A stretch of 64,000 nucleotides of DNA from Nonomuraea sp. NBC_00507 (lineage in GTDB: Bacteria > Actinomycetota > Actinomycetes > Streptosporangiales > Streptosporangiaceae), in NCBI RefSeq assembly GCF_036013525.1, contig NZ_CP107853.1, positions 1,550,001 to 1,614,000 on the forward strand, in the 5' to 3' direction. The notes below the pieces were generated by a model. It was given only the letters and a program-made list of their open reading frames with translations. It was not told the DNA's origin and ran no database searches. Position 1 is the stretch's first letter. Every line of letters starts with the position of its first letter. Below are positions 17,827 to 26,395 of the stretch, piece by piece. Both the position numbers and the translations under genes were made by a program.

Positions 17827-17944
17827 GACGGTCGGCTCCCTTCTGTGTGTGGCTCCGGCCCCGCTGTCTCCAGCGTGAGCCGATCCACGGAAGCTAGGAA
17901 GCGACTACGGACAGAACCGGAGCCGGCCGTTTCATGCTGACTTG

Positions 17945-18910
17945 ACAATAGCTCGTTCGGGCGCGCAGAGGTTGAGGCCGCCGTTGAGGGTCAGGCGGAT
18001 CAGGTCGCGTAGCGAGGTCAGGTAGACACAGATTCGGCGGAGGCGTTCGGGCCGGAGTTCGGGGTGGGTGTGGCTGCTGGAGCGCTCTCTGGCGGTGAGG
18101 TGTCAGGGGTCGGAGTTTCGCGTTGGGCGGGGTCGTCTTCTGCTGCTGCCGGCAGAAGCTGAAGGTCAAGTTGACCAGGGTCCAGTGACGCATGATGGTC
18201 TGGCCGGAGCGGACATGGAAGTCGGCCCGGCCCATGTTTGACCTGTTTGTAGTCCTGCTCGATCCAGCCGTGCAGCCCGCACAATGCGACGATCTCCGGC
18301 AGTCTGGCCGCCGAGCGGCTGGTGGTGCTGGTGCGTCGGGACAGGTTGGTGGTCAGGTAGCAGGTAATGGTGCCGGGCAGAATGACCGGGTGGTGGCGAC
18401 CATGAACCGGCGGGGCGGGTGGTCCGTACCAGTCCACGGTGGGGTCGATGGCCCACCAGCTCTGGGTGTGCCCGTCGCGGCAGTGGCGGAAGACCGGCCG
18501 CCACCGGCCCGGATGCCGGGTCGAGAGCTATTCGGCCTGGCGGAGCCGCGCGGCCGGGGTGAGCGTGTGACCGGTGCTGGTCATGATGGAGGTGTAGCCT
18601 GACGGCCACTACATACGGATGTGGGTGGCGTCCAGGTCGGCGATGAAGTGCGGGCTCTCTCTGGGGCCGTAGAAGCAGTTGGCGACCAGCGCCGAAACGC
18701 GATGCCCGCCGTACGGTCCTTGTTCACCAGGGGTGCGAGCTGGCCTTTGGTGCGAAACGCGGGGTTCTTACGCCCTTCGGCCAGGGTGGGGGCGGACTGG
18801 CGCGAACTGGCGCGGACTGGTAGGGCAGGATGTGCAGCGGATAGCACAGGCGCCCATCAGCCCAGGCGCTGGTGACCGAGACGATGGCGTTCTCGATTTG
18901 CGCGCGAACC
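17945..18910 (-). pseudogene. IS701-family transposase remnant (right copy of the duplicated block)
   Basis: The minus strand carries disordered IS701 pieces: near 18890-18720 VSVTSAWADGRLCYPLHILP, then NPAFRTKGQLAPLVNKDRTA and GIAFR; near 18290-18230 HGWIEQDYKQVKHG; and near 18185-18150 RHWTLVNLTFSFCRQQ. Many frameshifts and stops separate them. Plus-strand sequence matches 1085-1577 over several hundred bases, with large deletions in the left copy. The right end of the IS110 element abuts it. Confidence 0.75.
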
Positions 18911-18959
18911 GATGTACTGGAGCAACACTTATGCGGTCGCATGCTCGGACTTAGGATCG

Positions 18960-19235
18960 CCCGAGTCGCGCGAGCCAGGCCGCGGAGCGGCTTGAAGCCG
19001 GTGGCCTCGGCCTGGTGGAGCCATGCGGGCAGCAGGTGGCCGTGCCGGTTGGTCCTCATCGCTCCGAAGGCGGTCACGCAGTCAGCGACGGCGTCCAGCT
19101 CGGGGCAGCGTGTCCGTAGCTGCTTCAGGCGGAGGACCCGGCCTCGTCGAGATGATCCGGGTGCCTGATGAGCAGATGCGTGGCACGGCGGACGGTGAGT
19201 TCGTCGGCGCTGGCGCGCCGCTGGCCCGAAGAGCC
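18960..19235 (-). pseudogene. ISL3-family transposase C-terminal remnant
   Basis: The minus strand reads SADELTVRRATHLLIRHPDH and, after a frameshift, LKQLRTRCPELDAVADCV, then NRHGHLLPAWLHQAEATGFK and PLRGLARA. This is the ISL3 C-terminal domain. The sequence matches 2950-3150 and belongs to the right copy of the duplicated block. Confidence 0.75.
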
Positions 19236-19419
19236 TGGAAATGGCGGCGCCGGGTGCGCTTGCTTCCCCGCGACAGAGCCGCATTCGTTCATGGCTGCTG
19301 TCAAGAAGCAGACGAGTCGGCTAATTCGTTCTGTAGCATGAGAAAGTCTCGGCCTGCGCCGCCATATCGCTAGTGTGGACTGCGGCTGCCGTGCTGGGAC
19401 TGCCTTCTGGCCCATCCGA

Positions 19420-20847
19420 TCAATCAGCTGCTCCAAGTTGCTGGGATCGTCGTGACGATGGGAAGAGCGCCACAGGAACGAGAGCGACGAGGCATAGGCC
19501 GAAGGCCCACCAGAATGTGGTTGCGTAAGCCGCCGCCGGGGCAGCGCCCTGGCGTAGTCGGCTGTCCAGCACGGTTGTGAGAATTGCGGTACCTATCGAA
19601 CCGCCGAGCCGGTAGAGCACATTCAGCGCGCCGGCGGCGTGCGGTGTCTGGCGCTTTTCGACGGAGCTATAGGCGGCCGTCATGGTAGTCGTGGACACGC
19701 CGCCGATGCCCAGCCCGTACAGGACGAGGCATAGGGTAAGCAGTCCGATCCCCGGCTCGGCAGGGGCCTGGGTAAAGGCGAGGAGGCCAGCGAGCGAGAG
19801 GACGAGGCCGCTGGCAACGACGGCGCGTGGCCCGTAGCGGTCGGTCAGTCGACCCGCGACATACGAGCCGGCGGCGGCCCCGAGCGCCTGCGGGGTTAGT
19901 AGTAGACCCGTCGACAACGTGCTTGCGTGCTGGACGTGTTGGAAAAACAGCGGCAACAAGATCATGGAACTGTAGAGCGAAGCGCCGAGCAGGAAGAAGG
20001 TCGCGCAGGCGGCGGTGAAGCCGCGCCCGGCGAACAGGCGCACGTCGATCAGCGGCTGTATGTGGGTGCGCAAGGCGTGTAGGAGGTAGGCGGCGATCAA
20101 CAACAGTCCAGCGACGAGGGCGATGACCACATTGGGTGAAACGCTCCCGCCGTGGCCGCCGATCATGGTCAATGCGTAGACCACGAGTGCCAACCCGGGG
20201 GACAGCAGTGCGAGGCCGAGGACGTCGAGTCGCGACGTGGTCTGCGGTTGGTCTTCATCACGGGGCAGGAGACGGGCCGCGAACGGCAGGACAACCAGGC
20301 AGATCGGCAAGTTGAGGTAGAAAATCCAGCGCCAGTCCAGCTGCTGAACGACCACACCACCGACGATCGGCCCCAGGACCGGGGCGAACATAACAGGGAC
20401 CATCAGTACGGTCATGGCCCGGCCGATCCGGGAAGGACCAGCCGCCTGAGCCAGGATCGACTGCGCTATGGGGTTCATCAGGCCACCGCCGATAGCCTGT
20501 ACGAGCCGGAAGGCGACGAGGGCCGGCAGCGACCAGGCCAGGCCGCACAGGGCTGAGCCTGCCGTGAAGACCACCACGGCAATGATCCACATCCGCTTGG
20601 CGCCGTATCGCTCGCTCAGCCATCCCGACAAAGGCATGACCACCGCAATTGCAAGCAGGTAGGCGGTAGCCACCCACTGCACGTCGGTAAGTGGGGCGCG
20701 GAAGTGCGCTGCCATCGCGTCGGCTGCGATACCAACGGCCGTAGCGTCAATCGTGGCCAGGACGGGGGTGGCAATTAGGACGATCCCCATGCGAAGGAGG
20801 CGGGGATCGAGTCGCTCCCTGGCGGAACCGAGTGCAGGGACAGTCAT
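19420..20847 (-). CDS. MFS drug efflux transporter, DHA2 (EmrB/QacA-like) family
   Basis: A 475-residue transporter with about 13-14 hydrophobic helices. It has MFS motif A (GWLSERYGAKRMW), motif C-like VMFAPVLGPIVGG after helix 4, and TM1 with LATIDATAVGIA, the acidic D of DHA2 proteins. The ATG at 20847 (MTVPALGSARE) is preferred over the upstream ATG at 20910, which would place the promoter and operators inside the gene. Expected role: proton-driven export of a drug or metabolite. The divergent TetR gene and the palindromes between them suggest repression relieved by the substrate. Confidence 0.85.
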   Translation of the reverse strand: MTVPALGSARERLDPRLLRMGIVLIATPVLATIDATAVGIAADAMAAHFRAPLTDVQWVATAYLLAIAVVMPLSGWLSERYGAKRMWIIAVVVFTAGSALCGLAWSLPALVAFRLVQAIGGGLMNPIAQSILAQAAGPSRIGRAMTVLMVPVMFAPVLGPIVGGVVVQQLDWRWIFYLNLPICLVVLPFAARLLPRDEDQPQTTSRLDVLGLALLSPGLALVVYALTMIGGHGGSVSPNVVIALVAGLLLIAAYLLHALRTHIQPLIDVRLFAGRGFTAACATFFLLGASLYSSMILLPLFFQHVQHASTLSTGLLLTPQALGAAAGSYVAGRLTDRYGPRAVVASGLVLSLAGLLAFTQAPAEPGIGLLTLCLVLYGLGIGGVSTTTMTAAYSSVEKRQTPHAAGALNVLYRLGGSIGTAILTTVLDSRLRQGAAPAAAYATTFWWAFGLCLVALVPVALFPSSRRSQQLGAAD

Positions 20848-20889
20848 CGCAGGACCCTTAGGGTCAGTCCATAAGACATGCGTAGATGC

Positions 20890-20938
20890 TAGGTGCGACC
20901 TAATGAACATGTCAAACCTAATGACTAGGCTAGACCTA
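20890..20938. promoter_or_regulatory. two 13-bp TetR-type palindromes between efflux pump and regulator
   Basis: TAGGTGCGACCTA (20890-20902) and TAGGCTAGACCTA (20926-20938) are both palindromic with TAGG/CCTA arms. Their centres are 36 bp apart in the divergent promoter region. They are the likely binding sites of the adjacent TetR protein. Confidence 0.65.
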
Positions 20939-20955
20939 TTGAAGGAGGGGGGCTC

Positions 20956-21585
20956 GTGACAGAACGGCCGGAGAGCCTACGTACGCGACAGAAGCGGGAG
21001 ACACGGCAGATGATCTCGGATGTCGCGACTCGCTTGTTCGTGGAGCGGGGGTATGACGACGTCACCATCGCCGACGTGGCGGCCGCCGCGGGGGTGGCCA
21101 AGATGACTGTCACCAACCACTTTCCGCTTAAGGAAGATCTCGTCCTGGATCTGCACGAGGACCTAGTCAACCGCCTGGCACGTGCGGTGTCGGCGCGTGC
21201 GACCGGCGAGTCGGCCCTAGACGCGGTCCGCCATGACTATGCCGAGCGGATACGCCGCCGAGACCCTGCCATCCCCGACGAGGACGCCGACTGGCAGCGA
21301 TTGGTGCTGAACACGCCGGTCCTGCAGGCGCGCCTGCATCAGTTGTACGGCTATGCCGAGGCCAGGCTCGCCGCCGTCCTTATCGAAGAGACCGGAGACA
21401 GCGGGATCGCGCCTCGCCTTGTCGCTGCAGCGCTCGCCGACGTGGAGCGGTTGCTGTTCGACGAAGGCCAGCGTCGGATTCTCGGCGGCGAAGACTCTGC
21501 GCAGATCTTTGCTGCCCTCGCCCAAGCGGCCCGGCAGGCATTCGACCTACTGGAACCTGCCATCGGCAACTACGCCCGCCGATAG
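20956..21585 (+). CDS. TetR-family transcriptional repressor
   Basis: A 209-residue TetR regulator from the GTG at 20956, with GGAGGGG just upstream. HTH in residues about 15-60 (ISDVATRLFVERGYDDVTIA, then GVAKMTVTNHF). The C-terminal helical domain ends at Arg209. Divergent from the DHA2 efflux gene and sharing its operator region, it most likely represses both. Confidence 0.85.
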   Translation: MTERPESLRTRQKRETRQMISDVATRLFVERGYDDVTIADVAAAAGVAKMTVTNHFPLKEDLVLDLHEDLVNRLARAVSARATGESALDAVRHDYAERIRRRDPAIPDEDADWQRLVLNTPVLQARLHQLYGYAEARLAAVLIEETGDSGIAPRLVAAALADVERLLFDEGQRRILGGEDSAQIFAALAQAARQAFDLLEPAIGNYARR

Positions 21586-21692
21586 TGGCGTTATGGGCAG
21601 GTCTGGCTCGGGACGCTGGAAAGGGATAAGAAGATCGATTCCCACGACGGCACTGATTGTTTCCCAAGTTCACCGTGTATTCTCACGAAGGT

Positions 21693-21855
21693 GATGGGTA
21701 GGTTTACCGGCTTCCTCAACCGGAAGGCCACCGGAGAACATCGTCGGCCTGGAGGGCATTGCGCTGATGCGATCCTTCGCCGACGAGCACAACCGCGGCT
21801 TCGTCGAGGCATGCCTAGCCGAGATCCGCGAGTTCCTCGCGACGACTCCCTGCCT
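21693..21855 (+). pseudogene. N-terminal remnant of a SAM-dependent methyltransferase-like gene
   Basis: Two frames give FTGFLNRKATG and then ENIVGLEGIALMRSFADEHN, followed by RGFVEACLAEIREFLATTP. I associate this with the N-terminal extension of a class of actinobacterial class I SAM methyltransferases. The catalytic domain is absent. The assignment is from memory of the family and tentative. Confidence 0.35.
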
Positions 21856-22023
21856 TACGTGGCCTTCGAAGTTGCTCAGCCTGAGACCGTAGAGGGTTCC
21901 CGGGTCCGGGAGCGTCCTGAAGATCTTGGTGGGGTGGGTCTGGATGAGCTGGCTCACCCTCTTGTCCTAGGGTGATCGGGGCGAGAGTCCAGATGCCGCT
22001 GGTGTGGGTGAGTCCGAGGTTGA

Positions 22024-22284
22024 TCAGGCGGCGAAGGTTGAGGGCGGCGGCGCGGTGGTGGAGCCAGCGGTCGCTGGCAGCACCGCGTGCAGCGTGCCCA
22101 GTCGGGCGAAGGAGGAAAAGATTAGCCGGACCACGTGCTGAGCCTGCTCATCGGGATCGAAGACGGCCTCTCCCGACGGGCGGCGCACGTACTCTATCGG
22201 CAGCTGGAAGCTCAGCTCACCGCGCTCGGCCTTGGCGAGCTTGCCCGCCAGCATCCGCTGCCGGATCAGGTACAGCTCCGCCTC
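22024..22284 (-). pseudogene. serine recombinase (resolvase/invertase-type) internal fragment
   Basis: The minus strand reads EAELYLIRQRMLAGKLAKAE, then PIEYVRRPSGEAVFDPDEQ and IFSSFARLGTLHAVL. This is the junction between the catalytic domain and the recombinase domain of large serine recombinases. A stop codon directly precedes the fragment and the frame ends after unrelated residues, so both ends are lost. It abuts the end of the second RIT element. Confidence 0.6.
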
Positions 22285-22366
22285 TTATGCGGACATCGCG
22301 GTTGTGCCGACCATGCGGCGGGAGCGGGCGGTGGCCCGCGTCGGCGGGCGTGAATGTTCGGCATAA

Positions 22367-23356
22367 TCACAGTTCGTCGAGGAACGCGAGCACGTCGTCG
22401 GGCGGCTGGTGGCGGCCGTGCGTCGTGTTCTGGGGTGCGGTTCGGGCGATCGTCCGTTCCTTGAGCGCCAGGTCGGCATGGATGTAGACCTGCGTAGTGG
22501 CGGTATTTTCGTGCCCCATCCACAGCGCGATGACCGAGGTGTCGACGCCGGCGTTGAGCAGCCTCATGGCCGCGGAGTGACGCAGGACGTGGGGCGATAC
22601 CTTCTTCTCGCGCAGGGCCGGGCACGACTCCGCGGCGGTGGCGGTGTACTTGGCGATCCGCCGTTCCAGGGCATCGCGGCTGAGCGGGGTGCCGCGGCGG
22701 GTGATGAACAGTGGGTCGGCGGGTTGCCCGCCGCGCTCGGCGAGCCAGGCGCGCAGGACCGTCACGGTGGCGGGGGTGAGCGGGGTGATGCGCTGCTTGC
22801 GGCCCTTGCCCAGGTAGCTGACGGGCGCGCCGGCGCCCAGATGGACGTCGCTGATAGTCAGGCTGGTGAGCTCGGTGGCGCGCAGCCCGGTCTGGCAGGC
22901 AAGCATCAGCAGGGCCTGGTCGCGCCGTCCGGTCCAGGTGGCCAGGTCGGGAGCGGCCAGCAGGGCCGTGATCTCTTCCTCGGTGAGGAAGGTGATCAGG
23001 GCCTTGTTGTAGCGCTTGGGCGAGATGGTCAGGACCCGCTGGATGTCCGCGGCGTGCTCGGGGTGGCGCAGCGCGGCGTACTGGAACAGGGAGTGGATCG
23101 CTGCCAGCCGGGCGTTGCGGGTCCGGACGCTGTTGCCGCGGTCGTTTTCCAAGTGGTTCAGGAACGCGCCGATCACCGGCGCGTCCAGGTCGGTGATGTC
23201 CAGCCGGGACGGGGTCTTGCCCGCCTGCCCGGCGGAGAAGACGATCAGCATTTTGATGGCGTCCCGGTAGGCGGCGATCGTGTAGCCGCTGGCCTGGCGC
23301 TGCAGCGCCAGCCGTTCGGTGAAGAACGCCTGGAGAGTGGGAGCGAGGGCGGTCAC
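22367..23356 (-). CDS. tyrosine recombinase, RitC-like (second RIT element)
   Basis: A 329-residue recombinase from a GTG at 23356 that overlaps the stop of the RitB-like pseudogene. It has an N-terminal SAM-like domain and a catalytic domain with CQTGLRATELTSLTI (Arg I), SPHVLRHSAAMRLL (HxxR) and MGHENTATTQVYIHAD (His, Tyr). All catalytic residues are intact although both partner genes are broken. Its stop codon overlaps the element-end motif TCGGCATAAT (22358-22367). Confidence 0.8.
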   Translation of the reverse strand: MTALAPTLQAFFTERLALQRQASGYTIAAYRDAIKMLIVFSAGQAGKTPSRLDITDLDAPVIGAFLNHLENDRGNSVRTRNARLAAIHSLFQYAALRHPEHAADIQRVLTISPKRYNKALITFLTEEEITALLAAPDLATWTGRRDQALLMLACQTGLRATELTSLTISDVHLGAGAPVSYLGKGRKQRITPLTPATVTVLRAWLAERGGQPADPLFITRRGTPLSRDALERRIAKYTATAAESCPALREKKVSPHVLRHSAAMRLLNAGVDTSVIALWMGHENTATTQVYIHADLALKERTIARTAPQNTTHGRHQPPDDVLAFLDEL

Positions 23357-24134
23357 GGTTGTCCTTGCAGGTGCGCGTGCAGCCTGTCGCCGGCCAGCGC
23401 CATCAGCTCGGGGGCGGCCGACAGGTGCCAGTACGTGTGCTTTGGGTCGGCGTGGCCCAGGTAGGTGGACAGCCGCGGCATCATTGCCGCGACGTCGGCG
23501 CCGTCGCGGTACCAGCCGAGCACGGTAGCGACGGCAAAGGAGTGCCTCACGTCATGGATCCGGGGCCGGCAGGCTGCCGAGCGGCGGGTCAGTCCGGCCT
23601 GGGCCGTGAGCTGCGTGAACGTGAGGCCGACGTTGCTGTGCAGCAGCTGTGTCCCGGCCGTGGACAACAACAGCGCCGGGGCGGCCGGGCGCGGATGATG
23701 CTCCTCCCGCAGTTCCGCGTACCGAGTCAGCGCGGCGGTCGTGCTGGGGTGCAGTGGGACCAGCCGGGTCTTCCCGAATTTCGCGTCCCGCACGATGAGC
23801 ATGCCGTCGTCGGCGTCGAGGTCATCGCGGTCGAGGGCGAGTGCTTCGCCGATCCTGATGCCGCTGACCGTCAGCAGGCTGATCAGGGCCTGGTAGGTGG
23901 CCGCCCGGAACCGGGGCCGCAGGGCGCCGGCTGCAGTGATGATCGCGCTGATCTCGGCGTCGGAGTAGAGGTAGGGGGTCGCGCGATGGTGATCGTGCTG
24001 GCACTGCGTGCTTCGAGGTAGCCGACGAACTGGCCAAGCAGCCGGGCGGGTGCGGCGAGCCTGAAACCCAGCGCGCGGCGCAGCGCCAGGTAGTCTTCCA
24101 GCGCGTCCCGCAGCGATCGTCCGGAGTCCGTCAT
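23353..24134 (-). pseudogene. RitB-like tyrosine recombinase with internal deletion and frameshift
   Basis: The first 50 residues (MTDSGRSLRDALEDYLALRR, ending TITIA) are in one frame. The rest (TPYLYSDAEISAIITAAGAL, ISLLTVSGIRIGEALAL, RIHDVRHSFAVATVL, YLGHADPKHTYWHL) is in another, fused at about 23985. Comparison with the chimeric gene at 12.8-13.7 kb shows that around 50-60 residues between TIT and TPYL are missing. Its start overlaps the RitA-like stop (ATGA) and its stop overlaps the RitC-like start. Confidence 0.75.
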
Positions 24135-24358
24135 GCGGTCTCCTGCTGCCCAGGCCAAGGGCGGCCCAGCGGCCGCAGCGTATCGATGTCGACCTTGGCG
24201 TAGATCGCGGTCGTTGCCGGGCGGGCATGGCGAAGGGCCTGCCCGATCTCGGTCAGCGACCCGCCGCCGCGAAGCATCGCGGTGGCCGTCGAGTGCCGCA
24301 GCCTATGGGCGTGGACCCGGCCGGGGATCCCGGCGCGCCGGGCGGCGTCCGCGACGAT
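24131..24358 (-). pseudogene. RitA-like recombinase, C-terminal fragment
   Basis: The minus strand reads RVHAHRLRHSTATAMLRGGG, then LTEIGQALRHARPATTAIYA and KVDIDTL. These are the HxxR, His and Tyr boxes of a RitA-like recombinase, matching the intact gene at 13.7-15.0 kb. The upstream part is replaced at about 24358 by an IS4-type transposase remnant, so a deletion or insertion removed the rest. Confidence 0.75.
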
Positions 24359-24728
24359 CCCCGAACTGGTCTGCCAGGAACTGTTCGCGCTGCTCGCCGT
24401 CTACCAAGCGCTGTGCTCGCTGAAGTGCGAAGCGGCCCTGGCCGTCGGCATCGACCCGGACCGTGTTTCCTTCACTGTGACGGTCCGCGTCGCTCGCGAC
24501 CACGCGGCCAGTGCATCAGCAGAACCCGCCCAAGCCCGCCGCAACGCCGTCCGCGACATTCTCGACGACCTGCTTCCACGTCGTCGCGACCGTCAGTGCG
24601 AGCGCGTCAAGAAGCCGGCCAAGAACACCTTCCCGACCAAGAAGCGTGACACTGCGCAACCGGCCACCAGGGCCAGCTACAAGATCAAAATCTTAAGAAA
24701 GGCACCTTCACCAGCGCAAATGTCTTAA
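24359..24728 (+). pseudogene. IS4-family transposase C-terminal remnant
   Basis: The plus strand reads VCQELFALLAVYQALCSLKC, then GIDPDRVSFTVTVRVARDHA and DDLLPRRRDRQCERVKKP, ending RASYKIKIL. This is the tail of an IS4-type DDE transposase. The catalytic N-terminal two thirds are missing at the junction with the RitA fragment. Confidence 0.65.
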
Positions 24729-24818
24729 CTCACCGGCATTGCAGTTCAGGGGCACCTTTTCTCATGTTCTAGAGCACAGCTACCGCCCCGGTTGAATAGC
24801 TGAGGTTAGTGGCTCTCG

Positions 24819-25510
24819 ATGATCCTTCTTGTTGTTGAGATAGGAAGATCACGTCAGAGAAGCCGCGAGCTTGTCAACGATACGGCGCTGCTGCTCGGCC
24901 GGGATGGGATGAGTGTCGCGAAGGTCGTCGCCGCAGGTGACAGAGTGCAGGACGGGCCGGTGGTGCACCTGGCCACCGCGGATGAACGGGCCAGATGTGG
25001 CCCGCAGTGCGGAGTTGCCGCGGTGCGGATGAAGGAATGGGTGAGCACCCGCCCGCGGACCTGCCGGGCGGCGGGCGGCGGTGTGCGTTGCGCTGGCGCA
25101 AGCGTCGCTGGTGCTGTGACCAGGCGTCCTGCCCGCGTCAGACGTTCACCGAACAGGCGCCGCAGATCCCGGCACGCTCCCGGCTGACCCGGCGATTACG
25201 CCAAGCCGCCGGCACCGTCGTGGGAGATGGCGGGCCGACGGTGATCCCATCGGCCCAGGATCACGAGATGTCCTGGCCGATCGTCTCGGCGCTTTCACCG
25301 CGCACGCCGCCGGGCGCCGCCCGCCCAGCCCGAGCCGGTCGCCGTTCCGAGCATCGATGAAGGCCCGCCGCGGCCGGCCGCGGCGGATGCTGGAAGAGGC
25401 CACCGGCACGTGGACGACGGCGCTGAAGCGCCGGCACACCGGGTTCGTCGATCTGTCCGGCGAACAGGGCCTGCTCGGCCAGGTCGAAGGCCGCACCATC
25501 GCCGCCGTCA
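24819..25510 (+). pseudogene. ISL3-family transposase, N-terminal part, frameshifted
   Basis: Successive frames carry the ISL3 N-terminal zinc region (VVHLATADERARCGPQCGV; then RWRKRRWCCDQASCPRQTF), the HTH region (IPARSRLTRRLRQAAGTVV), and the start of the catalytic domain (GTWTTALKRRHTGFVDLSGE, then GLLGQVEGR). Frameshifts lie near 25100 and 25355. The gene stops at about 25510, where an IS3 OrfA fragment begins on the opposite strand. Confidence 0.7.
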
Positions 25511-25604
25511 CCGGCTGCTCAGCGATCGACTTGCCGGTCTCCTCCACGATCCGGACCGCGCCGTCCCGGAAATCCGGATCGAACCTCCGCCGTGTCTCTG
25601 CCAT
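25510..25604 (-). pseudogene. IS3-family OrfA, N-terminal fragment
   Basis: The minus strand begins MAETRRRFDPDFRDGAVRIV, then EETGKSIAEQPV, the typical start of an IS3-family OrfA. It breaks off after about 30 residues into ISL3 sequence. Confidence 0.7.
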
Positions 25605-25796
25605 CGCCCGTCCTCCTTATAGGCGATACCTCAACGATACGAGGGGAAACCCACCAACCCCACTTAACCCCGAAGAGTTACGATTTCTTGACGACACATA
25701 ACGTGGTGACAGAAAGAAGACAGGACGCTGAAAGGGCGATAGTGCAACATTGATGCAGGAGTCACTATTAGGTTGGACGAATGAGAAAGGATTCGC

Positions 25797-26123
25797 ATGT
25801 CCGGATGGAATTGGAAGACTTTGGCCGCTGTGACAATCGCTGCCGGAATGCTCACCATAGCTGGTACTCCCGCGCAGGCCTCTATCTCGTCGACCGCAGC
25901 TTCTCCATCCCCTCAAGCCCCGTGCGGCTACTACCCCGAGGGAACGCAGGCTTATTACCAGCACTGTGACAGTAGGACTCGGGTCGTTATCCGGGTGGAG
26001 ATGGTATTCGCCGACGATTACGACCGGTGTGTCGGACCCGGAATCACCCACCTTGGTCCTAAGAGTCTATCTGGCATTACCCCCGGCGTCACGGGCGCCT
26101 ATTACGTCGGCAGGACATGCTGA
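25797..26123 (+). CDS. small secreted DUF6355-like protein
   Basis: A 108-residue protein from an ATG with GAAAGGA at good spacing. The signal peptide (WKTLAAVTIAAGMLTIAG) ends near TPAQA. The mature domain reads CGYYPEGTQAYYQHC, a basic/acidic middle, then CVGPGITHLGP and AYYVGRTC, giving four Cys. This pattern matches what I recall of DUF6355, a small secreted actinobacterial family with no proven function. The lower GC compared with its surroundings, like the 3.5-4.4 kb secreted genes, suggests transfer. It stands alone. Confidence 0.65.
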   Translation: MSGWNWKTLAAVTIAAGMLTIAGTPAQASISSTAASPSPQAPCGYYPEGTQAYYQHCDSRTRVVIRVEMVFADDYDRCVGPGITHLGPKSLSGITPGVTGAYYVGRTC

Positions 26124-26207
26124 GCAAGGTACCCACATAACTATAGCCGGCTGATGATGACGGCTGCGGTGTACCACTGACCCTTTTCATCCTCGGGCCG
26201 CCCGGCC

Positions 26208-26395
26208 TTATCCATTCCTATGCTGTGGCAAGCTGGCTCGCCGGAGACGGACAGGCGCCGATCGGCTGAGGTCCTTCAGGCGGTCATCTGGATGGCCGTC
26301 GTGTAGCCAGCAGAGGCTGAAGGCCAGGTTGACCAGAGCCCAATGGTATGGGATCGCCTGGCCGGAGCGGACTTGGAAGTCGGCAAGCGGGCCGG
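26208..26395 (-). pseudogene. IS701-family transposase C-terminal remnant (third copy)
   Basis: The minus strand reads GPLADFQVRSGQAIPYHWAL, then VNLAFSLCW, the IS701 C-terminal signature also seen at 1.3 and 18.2 kb. Only this tail is left, abutting IS256 sequence. Confidence 0.65.

Larger units (their letters stand above)
16257..17935. mobile_element. IS110-family (IS1111-like) insertion sequence
   Basis: ATGAAACGGCC at 16257-16267 is matched by its exact reverse complement GGCCGTTTCAT at 17925-17935. Between them lie one full-length minus-strand IS110-type transposase and a 450-bp non-coding stretch downstream of it. Subterminal inverted repeats plus a long 3' non-coding region are the IS1111-subgroup layout. 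The right end abuts the dead IS701 block. Confidence 0.75.

Noticed and set aside
16624..17940. 438-codon plus-strand frame across the IS110 element
   Set aside because: Antisense shadow of the transposase, extending over the element end.
19695..19716. TCGTGGACACG inside the efflux pump gene, similar to the repeats at 1767 and 2817
   Set aside because: Only 11 bases match and it lies in a conserved coding region without partners.
22030..22100. Minus-strand LHHRAAALNLRRLINLGL as another transposase tail
   Set aside because: Too short and generic to assign to a family with confidence.
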